NCBI RefSeq assembly: GCF_015706575.1
Contig: NW_024037074.1
Span: 15,737,334-15,801,333 of the forward strand
DNA length: 64,000 bases
Direction: 5' to 3'
DNA from: Patiria miniata
Taxonomy: Eukaryota > Echinodermata > Asteroidea > Valvatida > Asterinidae
Positions 1-9,950 of this stretch are shown piece by piece. Position numbers and translations under genes: made by a program. Every line of letters starts with the position of its first letter. Positions within the stretch are counted from its first letter, which is position 1. The notes below the pieces were generated by a model that saw only the letters and a list, made by a program, of their open reading frames with translations, had not been told where the DNA came from and ran no database searches.

Positions 1-199
1 AGCTAAAAAATATAAAGCATATATATATATATTGAACACGCTTCAGTCACTTCAAACAAACCCTTGAATAGCGGGGGTAGGCAGGCCTGAGTCCTAGCGT
101 TGAGACTCCCTGACGAAAGGAAGGGCAGATCCATAACACAATTTTTTGGGGGCCGAAAAAATGAAATTGTTGGTCCCCCCAAAAGTGGGTCAAAACAAT

Positions 200-560
200 T
201 TCGGCGATCTAAGGCAATTTCTGACAACTTTAACCAATTGTTTTTGAGGAAAAGATTGTGGTGAACGCATGTGCCTGCCTTTCTTGCGACGTCGCCTTTT
301 TAATATTTTCTCCCCAGGCTTTCCGAAGAAACCAATCAGCGGTCGAGAAATGGTTCAATGGCTCGCCCGACGGTTTTAAACATTTGCGCCATGGCGCCCC
401 CCCCCCTCCCCCCAATAAAAACAAATATACGAACCCAATATTTTATGTACGTCGCAATAAAGGCATACAACGCCAGAAAATTGCCTTAGATCGCACCACA
501 GAGCATCTAGAATCAATAAGTTTTGTTCTGGGGCCTTTAAGCAGGCCCCGAACCCCGCGC
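200..560. repeat. Inverted pair of a dispersed GC-palindrome repeat
   Basis: The stretch CGATCTAAGGCAATTT near 204-221 recurs inverted near 480-496. The inverted copy continues into GGGGCC-TTTAAGCA-GGCCCC at 530-549, followed by GAACCCC. The same family lies in unit 2 (about 19020-19390) and three times in direct orientation at 17060-17600, with core GGGGCCCGCTTAAGGGCCCC. It is a mobile-looking foldback repeat with no coding content. The rest of 1-1160 is conserved with unit 2 but holds no convincing gene. Confidence 0.55.
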
Positions 561-1144
561 TGTAATTTTTGGGACCGTATACTTTTTGGGGATCAACATT
601 TTAGTTGGCCCCCACCAAAAAAATGGATCCGAACTGGTTCAATGGGTCGGGCGCGACTACTCTGGCAAATGGGAATGTCGTTTTGTTGGAATGTATGCAG
701 ACGTCTTATTTACATAAAATGGCCACGCCCCCATTGCTACGAAATGACCTAGATATAGTGAGAGAAAGTAAAACATCAATAATTATGCAAGGGCGCTACA
801 CAACATTGCAACTATGGCTCTTGAACATTTTGGTGTTTGCGAAAAAGCGCATTATAGACCTTTCTTTTGTTTGTAAACATTGGCGCCATTTTATATGGGC
901 TGCCGCAAGCGCATATATTGAAGCCGTGGTTGGCAACATGTTTTACCGAAAAATTTCCCCCAAACGCCCTCAATACAAAGTAAAAAAGGCATGTTTTTAT
1001 TTTTGTAGTGTTGAACCTTCCACAGTTTTGCAACCCGTGGTTGGCAAAAATGCAGTTTGCCAACCAAGTGTAGAAAGGTCTATTGTCATCTTGTCAAAAC
1101 ATTCCAGTTGGTCTGGAACTGAGCAAAACACAACTGACAACTGT

Positions 1145-1152
1145 TGACGTCA
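1145..1152. promoter_or_regulatory. CRE palindrome TGACGTCA upstream of gene 1
   Basis: A perfect TGACGTCA lies 27 bp before the kB site. It is conserved in unit 2 at 20055-20062 but not in the leaders of units 3 and 4. This octamer is the CREB/ATF consensus. Function is inferred, and the motif is also abundant in repeats elsewhere in the window. Confidence 0.3.
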
Positions 1153-1178
1153 TGTATGATGAAATGATTTCTCATCTT

Positions 1179-1188
1179 GGGGATTTCC
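1179..1188 (+). promoter_or_regulatory. NF-kB-type site, leader 1
   Basis: GGGGATTTCC matches the kB consensus GGGRNNYYCC perfectly. The same position in the other leaders carries GGGGATTTCC (20089) or GGGACTTTCC (35867 and 60723), each followed by similar sequence (CAA then a TTTCAG- or TGTCAG-like run). The core is a kB match in every copy although the spacer around it has diverged. It lies 90 bp before the NRF1-like motif. Binding is not shown. Confidence 0.5.
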
Positions 1189-1261
1189 AAACTTTCAGAA
1201 ATTTTGCAATAGATCCTATCCTATGAACTAATAAAATAATACATGTACAATATACCGTGAC

Positions 1262-1302
1262 AAGAGTATGCGCATGCGTGCATAATAATATAATTAATCG
1301 GC
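1262..1302 (+). promoter_or_regulatory. Putative core promoter of gene 1
   Basis: TGCGCATGCGTG at 1269-1280 is close to the NRF1 palindrome and is followed at once by an AT-rich box (ATAATAATATAATT). The pair recurs at 20170, 35941 and 60795 (the last with one change, TGCGCTTGCGTG). The conserved order kB site, NRF1-like motif, AT box, exon-1 donor supports a promoter here. The transcription start is unknown. Confidence 0.4.
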
Positions 1303-1309
1303 GGGGTGC

Positions 1310-1650
1310 ATAGGGGTCGGCTAAGGACAGCCACGGTACAAAATATTAACTCACTGATTATTATGAATACATGCCTATTAAAAATGTGGCCCTAAAACGT
1401 GAGTTTTTGCTCGTGAAGTTTACGGTAACAAGTGGCTTTCCATAGGCGACACACCCGAATGTCAGGTGATGAATAATTAACATCCTGGCGGCCGGCCGGC
1501 CCGACGCCGCGCGAGCGTGGTAGCATGGCCATAGGAATACATTTTTTACAGTCCCACTCACAGAGATTCACCATTGTAGTTCAGATGGTGCGCTGTCTGA
1601 TGTAGGCTTCCAAGGATACTTTTAAACTTCTCCGCTTAGAATTGGAAATC
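1310..1650 (+). other. Probable untranslated exon 1 of gene 1
   Basis: The segment between the promoter motifs and the perfect donor GTAAGT at 1651 is the best conserved part of the leader in units 1 and 2 and is recognisable in units 3 and 4. It includes GGCTTTCCATAGGCGACACA-like and GGTGCGCTGT-like blocks. Every copy ends at GTAAGTACAACTC. Reading frames are short and broken, so a 5' untranslated exon is the simplest reading. The 5' edge is a guess. Confidence 0.4.
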
Positions 1651-3437
1651 GTAAGTACAACTCAATCTTACCTATCATAGTCCAACTATCCAGAATTTCA
1701 AGGGGAATTAAAACTTGTAAGTTTTAGCAGCTAGTTTTGCTGGGTGGCCCGCACCCGACCGAACCACCGGCATGACTGGGCAGTTTGGCCTTTACTTATT
1801 TATTTTTATCAAATCGTGCTTAACTTTTCTCATTTAAATGTAACTGTGTGGGTGTTTGTGCATGATGATTCTTATTTCGCAAAAAAAATGGGGAAAATCC
1901 ATCATCTCGAAATAATTCGCTGTAACTAGCTTGCCTAGAGCAAACCCGCGTGTAATTTCCTTTCTTCCTCCAAAACCTGGTTTCACTTTTATTGACCATA
2001 ATGATTTGTCGCTAGGATGGAAAAGACGGGGAAAACCTCCAGAAATTGTTTCAAAATAGAATAGCCTATCAGTATCAGTAAACAAAAGACCTTTTCGGCA
2101 AACTGCTTAACATTAATTTTCATATATGCTTAGCACGGACGCGCCCATCCCTTCCGCTGGTTACAGTCCTTGGAATGTCACGGTGTAAAACATCATGTGG
2201 CTGGTACCCAGTAAATTTGGCTTTTTCCGTATTTTTTTTCTCGGTATGTTCTGCTTAGCATGTTTCCCAATTGCATCTCCCCCCATTAATGCCTTTTTAG
2301 TTCACGATTTTACCCACACCAAGCTTCTAAGCATATGAATATTGGCTTTATCTTTTGTGATTTTCAAGTAAACGGAAATGGAGCTGTTTTTATATTTAAG
2401 GCTCTTTACCCAACTGCACGTTCGAAAAGATGTTGTCCTGAATGACGTCAGAGAATTTCTCACTTGGGGAAACCCCTGCAGTCTATTTGCGAACTTGGCT
2501 TTGTATGCACATACCGTTGACAGACTGCAATCGACCCAGTGTATTGCTTTCTGTGGAACGCCAATGAAAATGCATTATGTGTGGCAATCATTAAGGCTAA
2601 CACATGTAAATAGTTCGTTACAAATAAAGCGTGCAGCCAAGTGTTATCAGTATTCTTCACTTCCAAAAATGTTAAAAATCAAAGCAAAGCCAGTAAAAAA
2701 AAAGACAGATAAAAAACGGAAGCATATATTTTTTATATTTAATATAGTTCTAAGTTCTATTCCTTGTCCATAACTATATTAGTCTTTCTAACTGTTGTCA
2801 AATTATGCATTCCATCAGTGAAAAGACGTCACAAAATGAAATTGTGGTATTTTTTTGCTGAAGCCTGGTAATGTTTCGATTGTTGTACAACAAAATGAAT
2901 GTTCAATATGACTTCTTCATTGCAAGTGCACCCTTTTCACCTTCGTTTCAATCTTGTATCGAAGTTGTATTGCCATACTGTTTCAGGCCTTAAGGTGGGG
3001 TTTTTCCAAATGTTTGCAGAAAAATTAAATGAGCAGAACAATGTTTTTCTTATATAGTTGAATGCATGACGCCCTGCCAGAAATAGATCAGATTTCGTTT
3101 TCGAACTTTATGAGGAGCTGCGATTTGGAATTCTGACAGGAAGTCAATAAACTTTTTAGTGAATGCCGAATTGAAAAAAAAATAGGGTAAATAGTGATGC
3201 GGAAATAAACTTGTTAGAAAAAAACCTCCAAAATGGTGTCAGATTATTCACATTTCAGTTCATAGGCATGTTTTATATTGCAAAGAATATTGGTGTGAAA
3301 TTCGTTTGCGGTTCGTTTAACAAAGTGATAGGGAATACCCTGAATTTGATTTTAATTATGTGTTTGATTGCATAAACCTATCCAATAATGACCCCAACAA
3401 TGATACCCAGGTACGCCATTTTTATTTTTTTCCCCAG
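1651..3437 (+). other. Leader intron 1, gene 1; no gene seen
   Basis: AT-rich sequence alignable with 20534-22266. It contains blocks that recur many times in the window: CTGCTTAACATT followed by an ACGCGCCC and CAGCTGG-type block near 2100-2160, and GAATGACGTCAGA with TTGGCTTTGTATGCA near 2440-2510. Open frames here (for example 2378-2773) are not kept in unit 2 and match no family. Confidence 0.4.
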
Positions 3438-3508
3438 ACAGATTGGTTTGAATCTTCTAGGCTTTGGTTGACGTGGATTATATGATCGGATAAAGCTTGT
3501 TTCGGTGG
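3438..3508 (+). other. Probable leader exon 2, gene 1
   Basis: A 71-nt block is bounded by a pyrimidine-rich acceptor (TTTTTTTCCCCAG) and donor GTAAGAAT. It is conserved in unit 2 (22267-22340, 74 nt) and unit 3 (44821-44893, 73 nt) with both splice sites intact. The lengths differ by non-multiples of three, which argues for an untranslated exon. Confidence 0.42.
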
Positions 3509-3702
3509 GTAAGAATATAATAAAATACAAAATTATCGTAAACGCATTGAAGCAAATACAAATAAACTTAATCGTTTTAAATTTTGAACAAATCTTATTC
3601 TGATTTTTGAAATACAAGGCTGCAAATTGAATATATTGCCAAACAATGCCTTGGTTGTACTTGCTTAACAAAATAGGTTTTTTTTACAATTTGTTTCCCC
3701 AG

Positions 3703-3769
3703 ATTTGATTGTGACGTATCAATCATTACGTACAACTGCACAATTCACTGGACTTGGCAGAAAAATCAG
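3703..3769 (+). other. Probable leader exon 3, gene 1
   Basis: A 67-nt block sits between acceptor TTTCCCCAG and donor CAG|GTAAAA. Unit 2 has the same 67-nt block at 22511-22577. Unit 3 keeps the acceptor (45091-45092), but the block is shortened to about 32 nt before CAG|GTTC. It is probably untranslated. Confidence 0.38.
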
Positions 3770-4307
3770 GTAAAAAGTCAACATAATGAAAGCTATTTTC
3801 TGTACCATTGCAAATTTTTTTTCTCGTTATTGCAAAACTAAACCTCCATAGGCCTAAGTGAAGGCCTAGAAATTAAAAAAAAAAAAAAAAAAAAAAACAG
3901 CATGCAGGCTTCATTAATTACTCGGCGCAGTGTTCACTTATCACACATCTTATAATTGGGTGCACTTCCATCAGCAACATCCGTCCATTTCACAAAACTT
4001 TAAAATTATTCTTTTCCCCAAAATATCAATCTTATCTCCAAAACAAGAAGTCTTAAGCCATTCAGCTTAATCTTATCGGTTGTATATATCCTCCTAAAAT
4101 AAGGTTGACTATGATTTAAGGTTGATAACTAGGATTAATTGTTCGACTTTTTTTGTGAAACACAGATGTTTGAAAGGACACAAGCGTTAAAAAAACATTT
4201 AAAAAAAATGCAATGGAAGATGATTTATCGGTAAGTGTTCCATGTTTTAATATCTTTTAGCTACAGACATCACTGGTCGAGTGGCAAGGTTAGAACTCAT
4301 CCTCCCG
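3770..4307 (+). other. Leader intron 3 and start of coding exon, gene 1
   Basis: This stretch contains a poly-A run (3875-3897) that unit 2 lacks. It also has a conserved acceptor ...ACAG ending at 4266, matched at 23059 and 45595, just upstream of the start codon. A perfect-looking donor TCG|GTAAGT at 4231 lies only 36 nt before that acceptor, so either a tiny intron or an alternative leader exon (4166-4230) is possible. Confidence 0.35.
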
Positions 4308-7300
4308 ATGGAGGGTACGTTGGAGCTCCCAGCCGTCGGCCGACGGATGTGCCTCGGTACCCTGTATGATTGCCGCAGTCATCAAATCATCTCGCCTGGT
4401 ACCACCCTTTGGGCCCAAGAGACCATATCAGAAAATAAGAAGGTCAGTGAAAAGAAAAGTCACAAAGTGACCCTCGTGAGGTCCCATACATTCAACGACA
4501 AATCCAAAGCTCTCGAGGTAGACGAGTCTCTGAAAGCAAGCATTCTGGCTGATTCAGTGCAACCGGCAGGCTCGGCTAAGTTTCTGACTGATCAGCCGCC
4601 GCCAGAAGGCACGTGTCGCCTTTCTGTGCACTCTAAAGCCACGAGCGTGATCGAAGAACTGCCACTCAATCAACTGGGTAGTTGTAAAATTCAGAATTCA
4701 GAGGTGATCACAGAAGGGAAGGCCACTCACGTAGTGGGGGGGATTTTGTATGGGTCCAACACTTTCTTTATCTTCGACAAAACTTGTGGGGAAGAAACAA
4801 AAGACAACTGTCTGAAATCACTCATTCCCTTGGTGGGTGGTTTCAGTTCCGTTCCAGCTGAGGGGGAATCATCCACGTTTGATCCTAATGCAGCAAGTGG
4901 TGTAGAGTGTAAGGTTCGCTGTGATTTAGATGTAGAGGGTTGCCACTTTGATTACAAAGCTGCTTCCAAGTTACTGACAGAGATACCTGTTATGATCAAA
5001 GAAAATGCAGTTCCGGTAAAGTTCTTTTTGTACCCCTTGCACAAGATCGATTCAAGAGCAGCCAGGGTATGCAAGGCTGTGAGCGATGGTCTTCTTTCAC
5101 AGGCCCAAGAATTTCTGGAGGGTTTAGAGCGTTGTTCTGCGCGAGCCAGCGAAATGGCGGCTGATCCACTGTGCAAAAATTTTCCACAGTTTGCCGAGAA
5201 GTTCGCGTTTTTTAAGCAAATGCTCAGCGAGTATAAGATGCACTTTCAAAGAGAGTTTGCGCGCGTGTTGCCCTCAATCCAAGGAGGTAGCGATGGGGAA
5301 AGCGTCCTGAAGGAAATGCTGCAGAACGCAGCAACAGTGTCGCCCTTCAAATTGGCCGAACTTGATGCCTGGCTTAAAAGCAAGCGCAAAGAGTTGAGTG
5401 CTGTTTGTTTGTACGTTAAGTATCTGCCTGACGTAGAGATAATCAAGTCTCAAGAAAGCCTGGATGATATCCTGATGGACCCAAGCATAGATAATGTTGT
5501 GTGCCTTACCTTTCGATTGGCAGGCAAAGAAGAAGGATATCTGAGATCCCTGTCTCAGTACCTCACCACGAAAAAGGAAAGCAACTATAGCTTTCACCAA
5601 TGGTGTGACGAAGGTTCTGTGATGAGTTTTTTGAGAACCAAGGCGAGACTGTTCGCCGACTTCTTTCGCAGTAACCTTGAGTCAAAATGCACCAAGTTCA
5701 TCGTGACTGGGTTTTCTGTTGGCTCATCAACCGGAGAAGAGGCTAGAGTCGGTGGCACAGTCTTATTGTACGAGCAAGGTACACTTGCCCAAGAAGACTT
5801 CGAGCCACCAAGCCATCCAGGAAAGCCTCAGTGTGACGTCATCGATCATAATACTATCGATATATCATGGTCTCCGCCACAGTACGGCCAGGACGGTGTG
5901 CAGAGGTACTTCGTCAAATTCAAGAGGTTTCGTGGGAAGAAGCAAGCTATCTCGGATGAAGTTCGCACAGAAAAGGGAGATACATGTTTCACACTTAAAA
6001 ACCTGGAACCCAATGAAGCCTTAGAATTCCAGATCACAGCAGTCTGTTCTGTAGGCGTCAGTCCAGACAGTGAGAGCAGTGACAGGGTGACGACTCTACC
6101 GGCCAGCCCGCCAGGGAAGCCAGATGCACGTCCTGCTTCAGCATCTAGCATTGCTCTTGAGTGGGAACATCCTGCTCAGTCAGGGAAAAAAGTCACCATC
6201 AGAAGTTACGCCATCAAGTATGGGAAGGTTGTAAATGGGGCAGTGCCAAATTGGCAACAAGAATTCGAGACTGGATCTTCGGAGGGAAGGTTCACCTTAC
6301 ACAACCTGGAAACCAACGTATCCTACGTGTTTCAGGTGGTTGCCATTTACGATTCTGGCGTGACTAGTCTTCCCAGTGCAAACAGCGATATCTGCGCTAC
6401 GTTTCCTGTCAGCCAGCCAGGCAAACCGGAGCTGGGCAATGTTACCGCATCAAGTGTCGACATGAAGTGGACCGGCCCTGCCAAAGTAGGTCAAGGCGTG
6501 AAATTAAAGGAATATTTCATAGAACTCGCTCAGGAACAGCAGAGCCCGTCAGCAGAATGGACGTGGAAACAGCCGCTGCCCAATGGTATGAATGACGAAT
6601 GTAAGCTGTCAGATCTAATGCCGGACACCACGTACATATCTCGTGTAGTACTGGTGTGCAAGAATAACTTCATGACACCGAGTGAACCCAGCGTTCCATT
6701 TACGACGCTTCCGGCTGGCCCTCCGACTGACGTGACAGTTGAACAGATATCGGCGACAGATATCGAAGTTACTTGGTCAAAGCCTACAGTGATCAGCCGA
6801 CAAAAAGCCATAAAGCACTACCAGGTTGAATACCAGATTGTTGATGGCACTGCTTCTGCTGAAAAGATGGAAATCAAGACCAACGACGACTCCTGCACTT
6901 CTACCATCAGCGACGCAACACCAGAAACCAAGTTCACAATCTGGGTGACTGCCGTCTGTGGTGATGACGAGTTGGGCGAAAGTAGCAAAGTTGTCTCATT
7001 CACCACCAAAAAGCTTCTGAAGCATGAAATAAGAGTCATTGCCAAGATGTTGCAACCCGGATATAAAAAGAACGGAAAACCGTGCATCTTAAGATTCCCA
7101 CTTGAAGAAGTATGCTGCAGACCCCATGGCCGAAGTTTTAGCTTCGGTGAGCCACCGAAAATGCAGAGTGTCGAACACAAAGTGATCATGGTGGTTGGTG
7201 TAACTGGCTCGGGCAAGAGTACCCTCATCAACGCGATGGCCAACCACATCTTGGACGTTGACCGGAAAGATGACTTCCGCTTCAAGATGGTCGATGTGAA

Positions 7301-8711
7301 CGAGGCGAGAGGGTCTTCTCAAGCTCACAGCCAGACTCAGGTCCTCACATCTTACACTATCTATCGCGACAATTATCTCAGCCTGCCCTACACTCTGACT
7401 ATAATCGACACTCCCGGCTTTGGGGACACGCGCGGCGTCGAACGAGACAAGGCGATCATGGACAAGATCCGTGAGTTCTTCTTGGATTCCGAGTCCCACG
7501 GTATCGATCACATTGACGCTATCGGGTTCGTCGTTCAGGCGTCCCAGGCTCGGTTGACACCGACTCAGAAGTACGTGTTCGATTCCATTTTGTCTGTTTT
7601 TGGGAAGGATATATCGGACAACATTCGCCTTCTGGTGACGTTCGCAGACCAGAGCGAACCGCCTGTTTTGGCTGCAGTCAAAGCGGCAGAAATACCCTAC
7701 ACTGGTAGCGCATTCAAGTTCAACAACTCTGCACTGTTTTCGGGGCATGACAAGAATCACAATCGTTCCAAAAAGAAGGCAAGCAAGGAAGAAAAGGGTG
7801 ATATGACGGACTTGTTCTGGAAGATGGGTCAGGAGAACATGGCAGACTTCCTTAATGAAACCCATGCTCTGGAAGCTCGAAGTCTTGTCCTTACGAAAGA
7901 AGTACTTGAAGAAAGAAAGCATTTGGAGGTGACGGTACAGGGTCTGCAACCTCAGATTAATCTTGGAATTTGCAAGCTGGAGGAGCTACAGAGGGAACAT
8001 CAGCTTCTTCAGCAACATGAGACAGAGATCGAAGCAAACAAAGACTTCACATTCGAACTTGAAGTTCCAAAGTCCAAGATGGTTGAGATAACTGGAGGTG
8101 AATTCATAACCAACTGCAGCAAGTGTCACTTCACCTGCCACTACCCATGTTACATTGCTGACGACACGAAGAAGGATAAATGTAAGGCAATGAAAGATGG
8201 TGAATGTACCGTTTGTCCGGGAAAATGTGCATGGAATGTGCATTTCAATCAGCCTTACAGGTTTGAGTTCTATACCGAGAAGGAACAGAGGACCTATGGA
8301 GAAATAGAAGCAAGGTACAAAGATGCATCAGGAAAGAAGATGACAGTAGAACAGGTGATTAGAAAGCAGGTTGAAGAAGTAAAAGCGGTCCGCGCTTGTG
8401 TCTACAAATTAGTGTCTGACACGCGTCAAAGTATCATGCGTCTAGAGGAAATTGCACTGAAACCAAACCCACTGAGCACTCCAGAGTATGTGGACGTCCT
8501 GATTGAAAGTGAGAAACGCAGTCACGTGCCAGGTTGGCAAACCAGAGTAAATGTATTGCAGGGAGTAAGGAAAGAGGCGGAAATCTTGGACAAGGTCAAA
8601 GATGAACATTACGACCCCTTCCAGGATTACAAGAGAATGTTCCAGCCTGCCGGAAAAGACAAGAAACCAAACGTGTTTGCAAGGTTTTGGGCATCATTGA
8701 TGTCACAATGA
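4308..8711 (+). CDS. SNTX-like / 4xFN3 / P-loop GTPase / Cys-cluster protein, copy 1
   Basis: Intact 1467-aa single-exon protein. Residues 1-490 are SNTX-like: an N-terminal perforin-like part with a GRRMxLGTLYDCR block, a helical part at about 250-370 and a thioredoxin-like part at about 375-495. Four FN3 domains follow (499-597, 600-701, 703-803, 805-902), each with its core Trp (SWSPP, EWEHP, KWTGP, TWSKP). The GTPase has P-loop GVTGSGKST (964-972) and G3 DTPGFGD (1034-1040). G4 reads TFAD (1111-1114), without the usual Lys. A coiled coil (about 1175-1255) precedes a Cys/His cluster (C1270, C1273, C1277, H1278, C1281, C1292, C1300, C1303, C1307). I chose the ATG at 4308 because the family begins there, all three copies share it, and an in-frame stop lies upstream at 4248. 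No signal peptide is visible. The role is inferred to be cytosolic immune effector or sensor. Confidence 0.93.
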   Translation: MEGTLELPAVGRRMCLGTLYDCRSHQIISPGTTLWAQETISENKKVSEKKSHKVTLVRSHTFNDKSKALEVDESLKASILADSVQPAGSAKFLTDQPPPEGTCRLSVHSKATSVIEELPLNQLGSCKIQNSEVITEGKATHVVGGILYGSNTFFIFDKTCGEETKDNCLKSLIPLVGGFSSVPAEGESSTFDPNAASGVECKVRCDLDVEGCHFDYKAASKLLTEIPVMIKENAVPVKFFLYPLHKIDSRAARVCKAVSDGLLSQAQEFLEGLERCSARASEMAADPLCKNFPQFAEKFAFFKQMLSEYKMHFQREFARVLPSIQGGSDGESVLKEMLQNAATVSPFKLAELDAWLKSKRKELSAVCLYVKYLPDVEIIKSQESLDDILMDPSIDNVVCLTFRLAGKEEGYLRSLSQYLTTKKESNYSFHQWCDEGSVMSFLRTKARLFADFFRSNLESKCTKFIVTGFSVGSSTGEEARVGGTVLLYEQGTLAQEDFEPPSHPGKPQCDVIDHNTIDISWSPPQYGQDGVQRYFVKFKRFRGKKQAISDEVRTEKGDTCFTLKNLEPNEALEFQITAVCSVGVSPDSESSDRVTTLPASPPGKPDARPASASSIALEWEHPAQSGKKVTIRSYAIKYGKVVNGAVPNWQQEFETGSSEGRFTLHNLETNVSYVFQVVAIYDSGVTSLPSANSDICATFPVSQPGKPELGNVTASSVDMKWTGPAKVGQGVKLKEYFIELAQEQQSPSAEWTWKQPLPNGMNDECKLSDLMPDTTYISRVVLVCKNNFMTPSEPSVPFTTLPAGPPTDVTVEQISATDIEVTWSKPTVISRQKAIKHYQVEYQIVDGTASAEKMEIKTNDDSCTSTISDATPETKFTIWVTAVCGDDELGESSKVVSFTTKKLLKHEIRVIAKMLQPGYKKNGKPCILRFPLEEVCCRPHGRSFSFGEPPKMQSVEHKVIMVVGVTGSGKSTLINAMANHILDVDRKDDFRFKMVDVNEARGSSQAHSQTQVLTSYTIYRDNYLSLPYTLTIIDTPGFGDTRGVERDKAIMDKIREFFLDSESHGIDHIDAIGFVVQASQARLTPTQKYVFDSILSVFGKDISDNIRLLVTFADQSEPPVLAAVKAAEIPYTGSAFKFNNSALFSGHDKNHNRSKKKASKEEKGDMTDLFWKMGQENMADFLNETHALEARSLVLTKEVLEERKHLEVTVQGLQPQINLGICKLEELQREHQLLQQHETEIEANKDFTFELEVPKSKMVEITGGEFITNCSKCHFTCHYPCYIADDTKKDKCKAMKDGECTVCPGKCAWNVHFNQPYRFEFYTEKEQRTYGEIEARYKDASGKKMTVEQVIRKQVEEVKAVRACVYKLVSDTRQSIMRLEEIALKPNPLSTPEYVDVLIESEKRSHVPGWQTRVNVLQGVRKEAEILDKVKDEHYDPFQDYKRMFQPAGKDKKPNVFARFWASLMSQ

Positions 8712-9950
8712 GCAATCTTCTAACCTCTAAAAAAAACACAAGCTTACAACGAACATGCTGTTTTAAAGTTTACACAGGCCAAATTCTTTTGAGTTTTCAT
8801 CCGTGACATTGCTACTTTAAATTACCCAACTTTTGCTTCTATGTACGATGTATTTTGATCTCATCAAGCAAGCTCAATATCCTGAATTGCTGCCCATCCC
8901 ACGTAATGGATCATCGGTAGTTGGCAAACATTCGGAGAAAACAAATGTGAGATACTTTTTCATTATATTGCTATTCCATTTTGGCAAAACTAGAGAGTTT
9001 CCCCTTATTGTCATATTCTCATTAATTTCCCGGATCACAACTGACTTGCACGATTTTACCCAGAGTTACAAAACTGTCAAATTAAATGAATATCACTGCA
9101 GCACCTACAAGTGCCTCTTTGCGCTAACTTGCATGCTTGGCCCTCTGACATGCACTCTATTCTTTGCTGCAGTATGCAGTGAATCAAGGTTACTTGGTCC
9201 GTCACTAAGGTGAAAAAAATGCCGCCCGTATACGATCGAAATATTAGAAAAATGCTCTTGACTAAAAGTGATGCGATCATTTGATCCATCCCTTGTGACT
9301 GTTTAAATAATTTTGTCCGTTTTCAACACGTTCTTCAATAACTGGTCACTTGTGGCTTAGACTCGCCTGGGAGCATTATACGAGGTCTGCCTAATCACGC
9401 GTCTATGTACATAGTCTTTCATGACACATAAAAAGTTTGCCGCAGTGGTAACGTGTAAATGAAAAATGCACTTTCACGGAGTTTCGCCACTCGCGCGCAT
9501 GGAGAATTGACTTACCTTGACTTCTGAATCAACGTAATATAATTGTGTGCGCTCTGGGACCAGCTATACTAGGCTTGCTTTGTCTATTTTCCCCTAAGAT
9601 GACAGACTTGATTAGAAAACATCGATATTATTCACATTATTACAAAACCGGAGTCTTTTTTTTCTGACTTTAACTTTCTATGGTCATAGTGCATGACGTC
9701 TCAGTTAACGCGCAGTCAGTTCTCAATCCCCCCCCCCCAAGAAAAACATAGCAGACCCTCCACCTGTTCTTTTGGCCAGCCAAAAGTTTGACGTAATTTG
9801 TGATGTCACAGCGCATCTTGCATATTATCGTGTTCTAAACTTGCTCTTGAATCTTTAGAATAAGCTCTTGAAAATATACATTTTTTTCTGCATTTCTCAA
9901 GTCGCCATTATCAGGTAACCCTGTCAAGGTAGACAAGCCGTTCAAAGTGA
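8712..9950 (+). other. Conserved 3' flank of gene 1; no gene seen
   Basis: This segment aligns with 27511-28605 and 50062-51430. It includes the 3' untranslated region, a GCATGCTTGGCCCTCT block near 9130-9150 conserved in all units, a GACGTCTCAGTTAACG block near 9697, a C-run near 9729, and TGTGATGTCACAG near 9800. Short frames on both strands do not share starts between copies. Confidence 0.5.
9081..9086 (+). terminator. Candidate poly(A) signal ATTAAA, gene 1
   Basis: ATTAAA lies in an AAATTAAATGA context conserved in all three copies (27848 and 50243), 370, 338 and 182 nt past the respective stops. ATTAAA is the commonest variant of the poly(A) hexamer. The cleavage site is unknown. Confidence 0.3.

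Noticed and set aside
258..752. 164-aa open frame with a proline run
   Set aside because: It crosses inverted repeats and a C run, is not kept in unit 2, and has no recognisable domain.
605..1147. 180-aa open frame upstream of gene 1
   Set aside because: The matching region of unit 2 has a one-base deletion and an added segment that break the frame, and the protein resembles no family.
2378..2773. 131-aa open frame in leader intron 1
   Set aside because: Not conserved in unit 2; it overlaps the dispersed intronic module.
7089..7949. 286-aa frame on the minus strand under the GTPase region
   Set aside because: An antisense shadow of the coding strand: the GTPase frame explains the sequence, and the antisense frame is cut in copies 2 and 3.
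9077..9289. Antisense frames in the 3' flanks ending in similar Cys-rich residues (also 27844-28035 and 50239-50478)
   Set aside because: The shared C-terminal residues follow from conserved DNA, but starts and upstream residues differ completely between copies.
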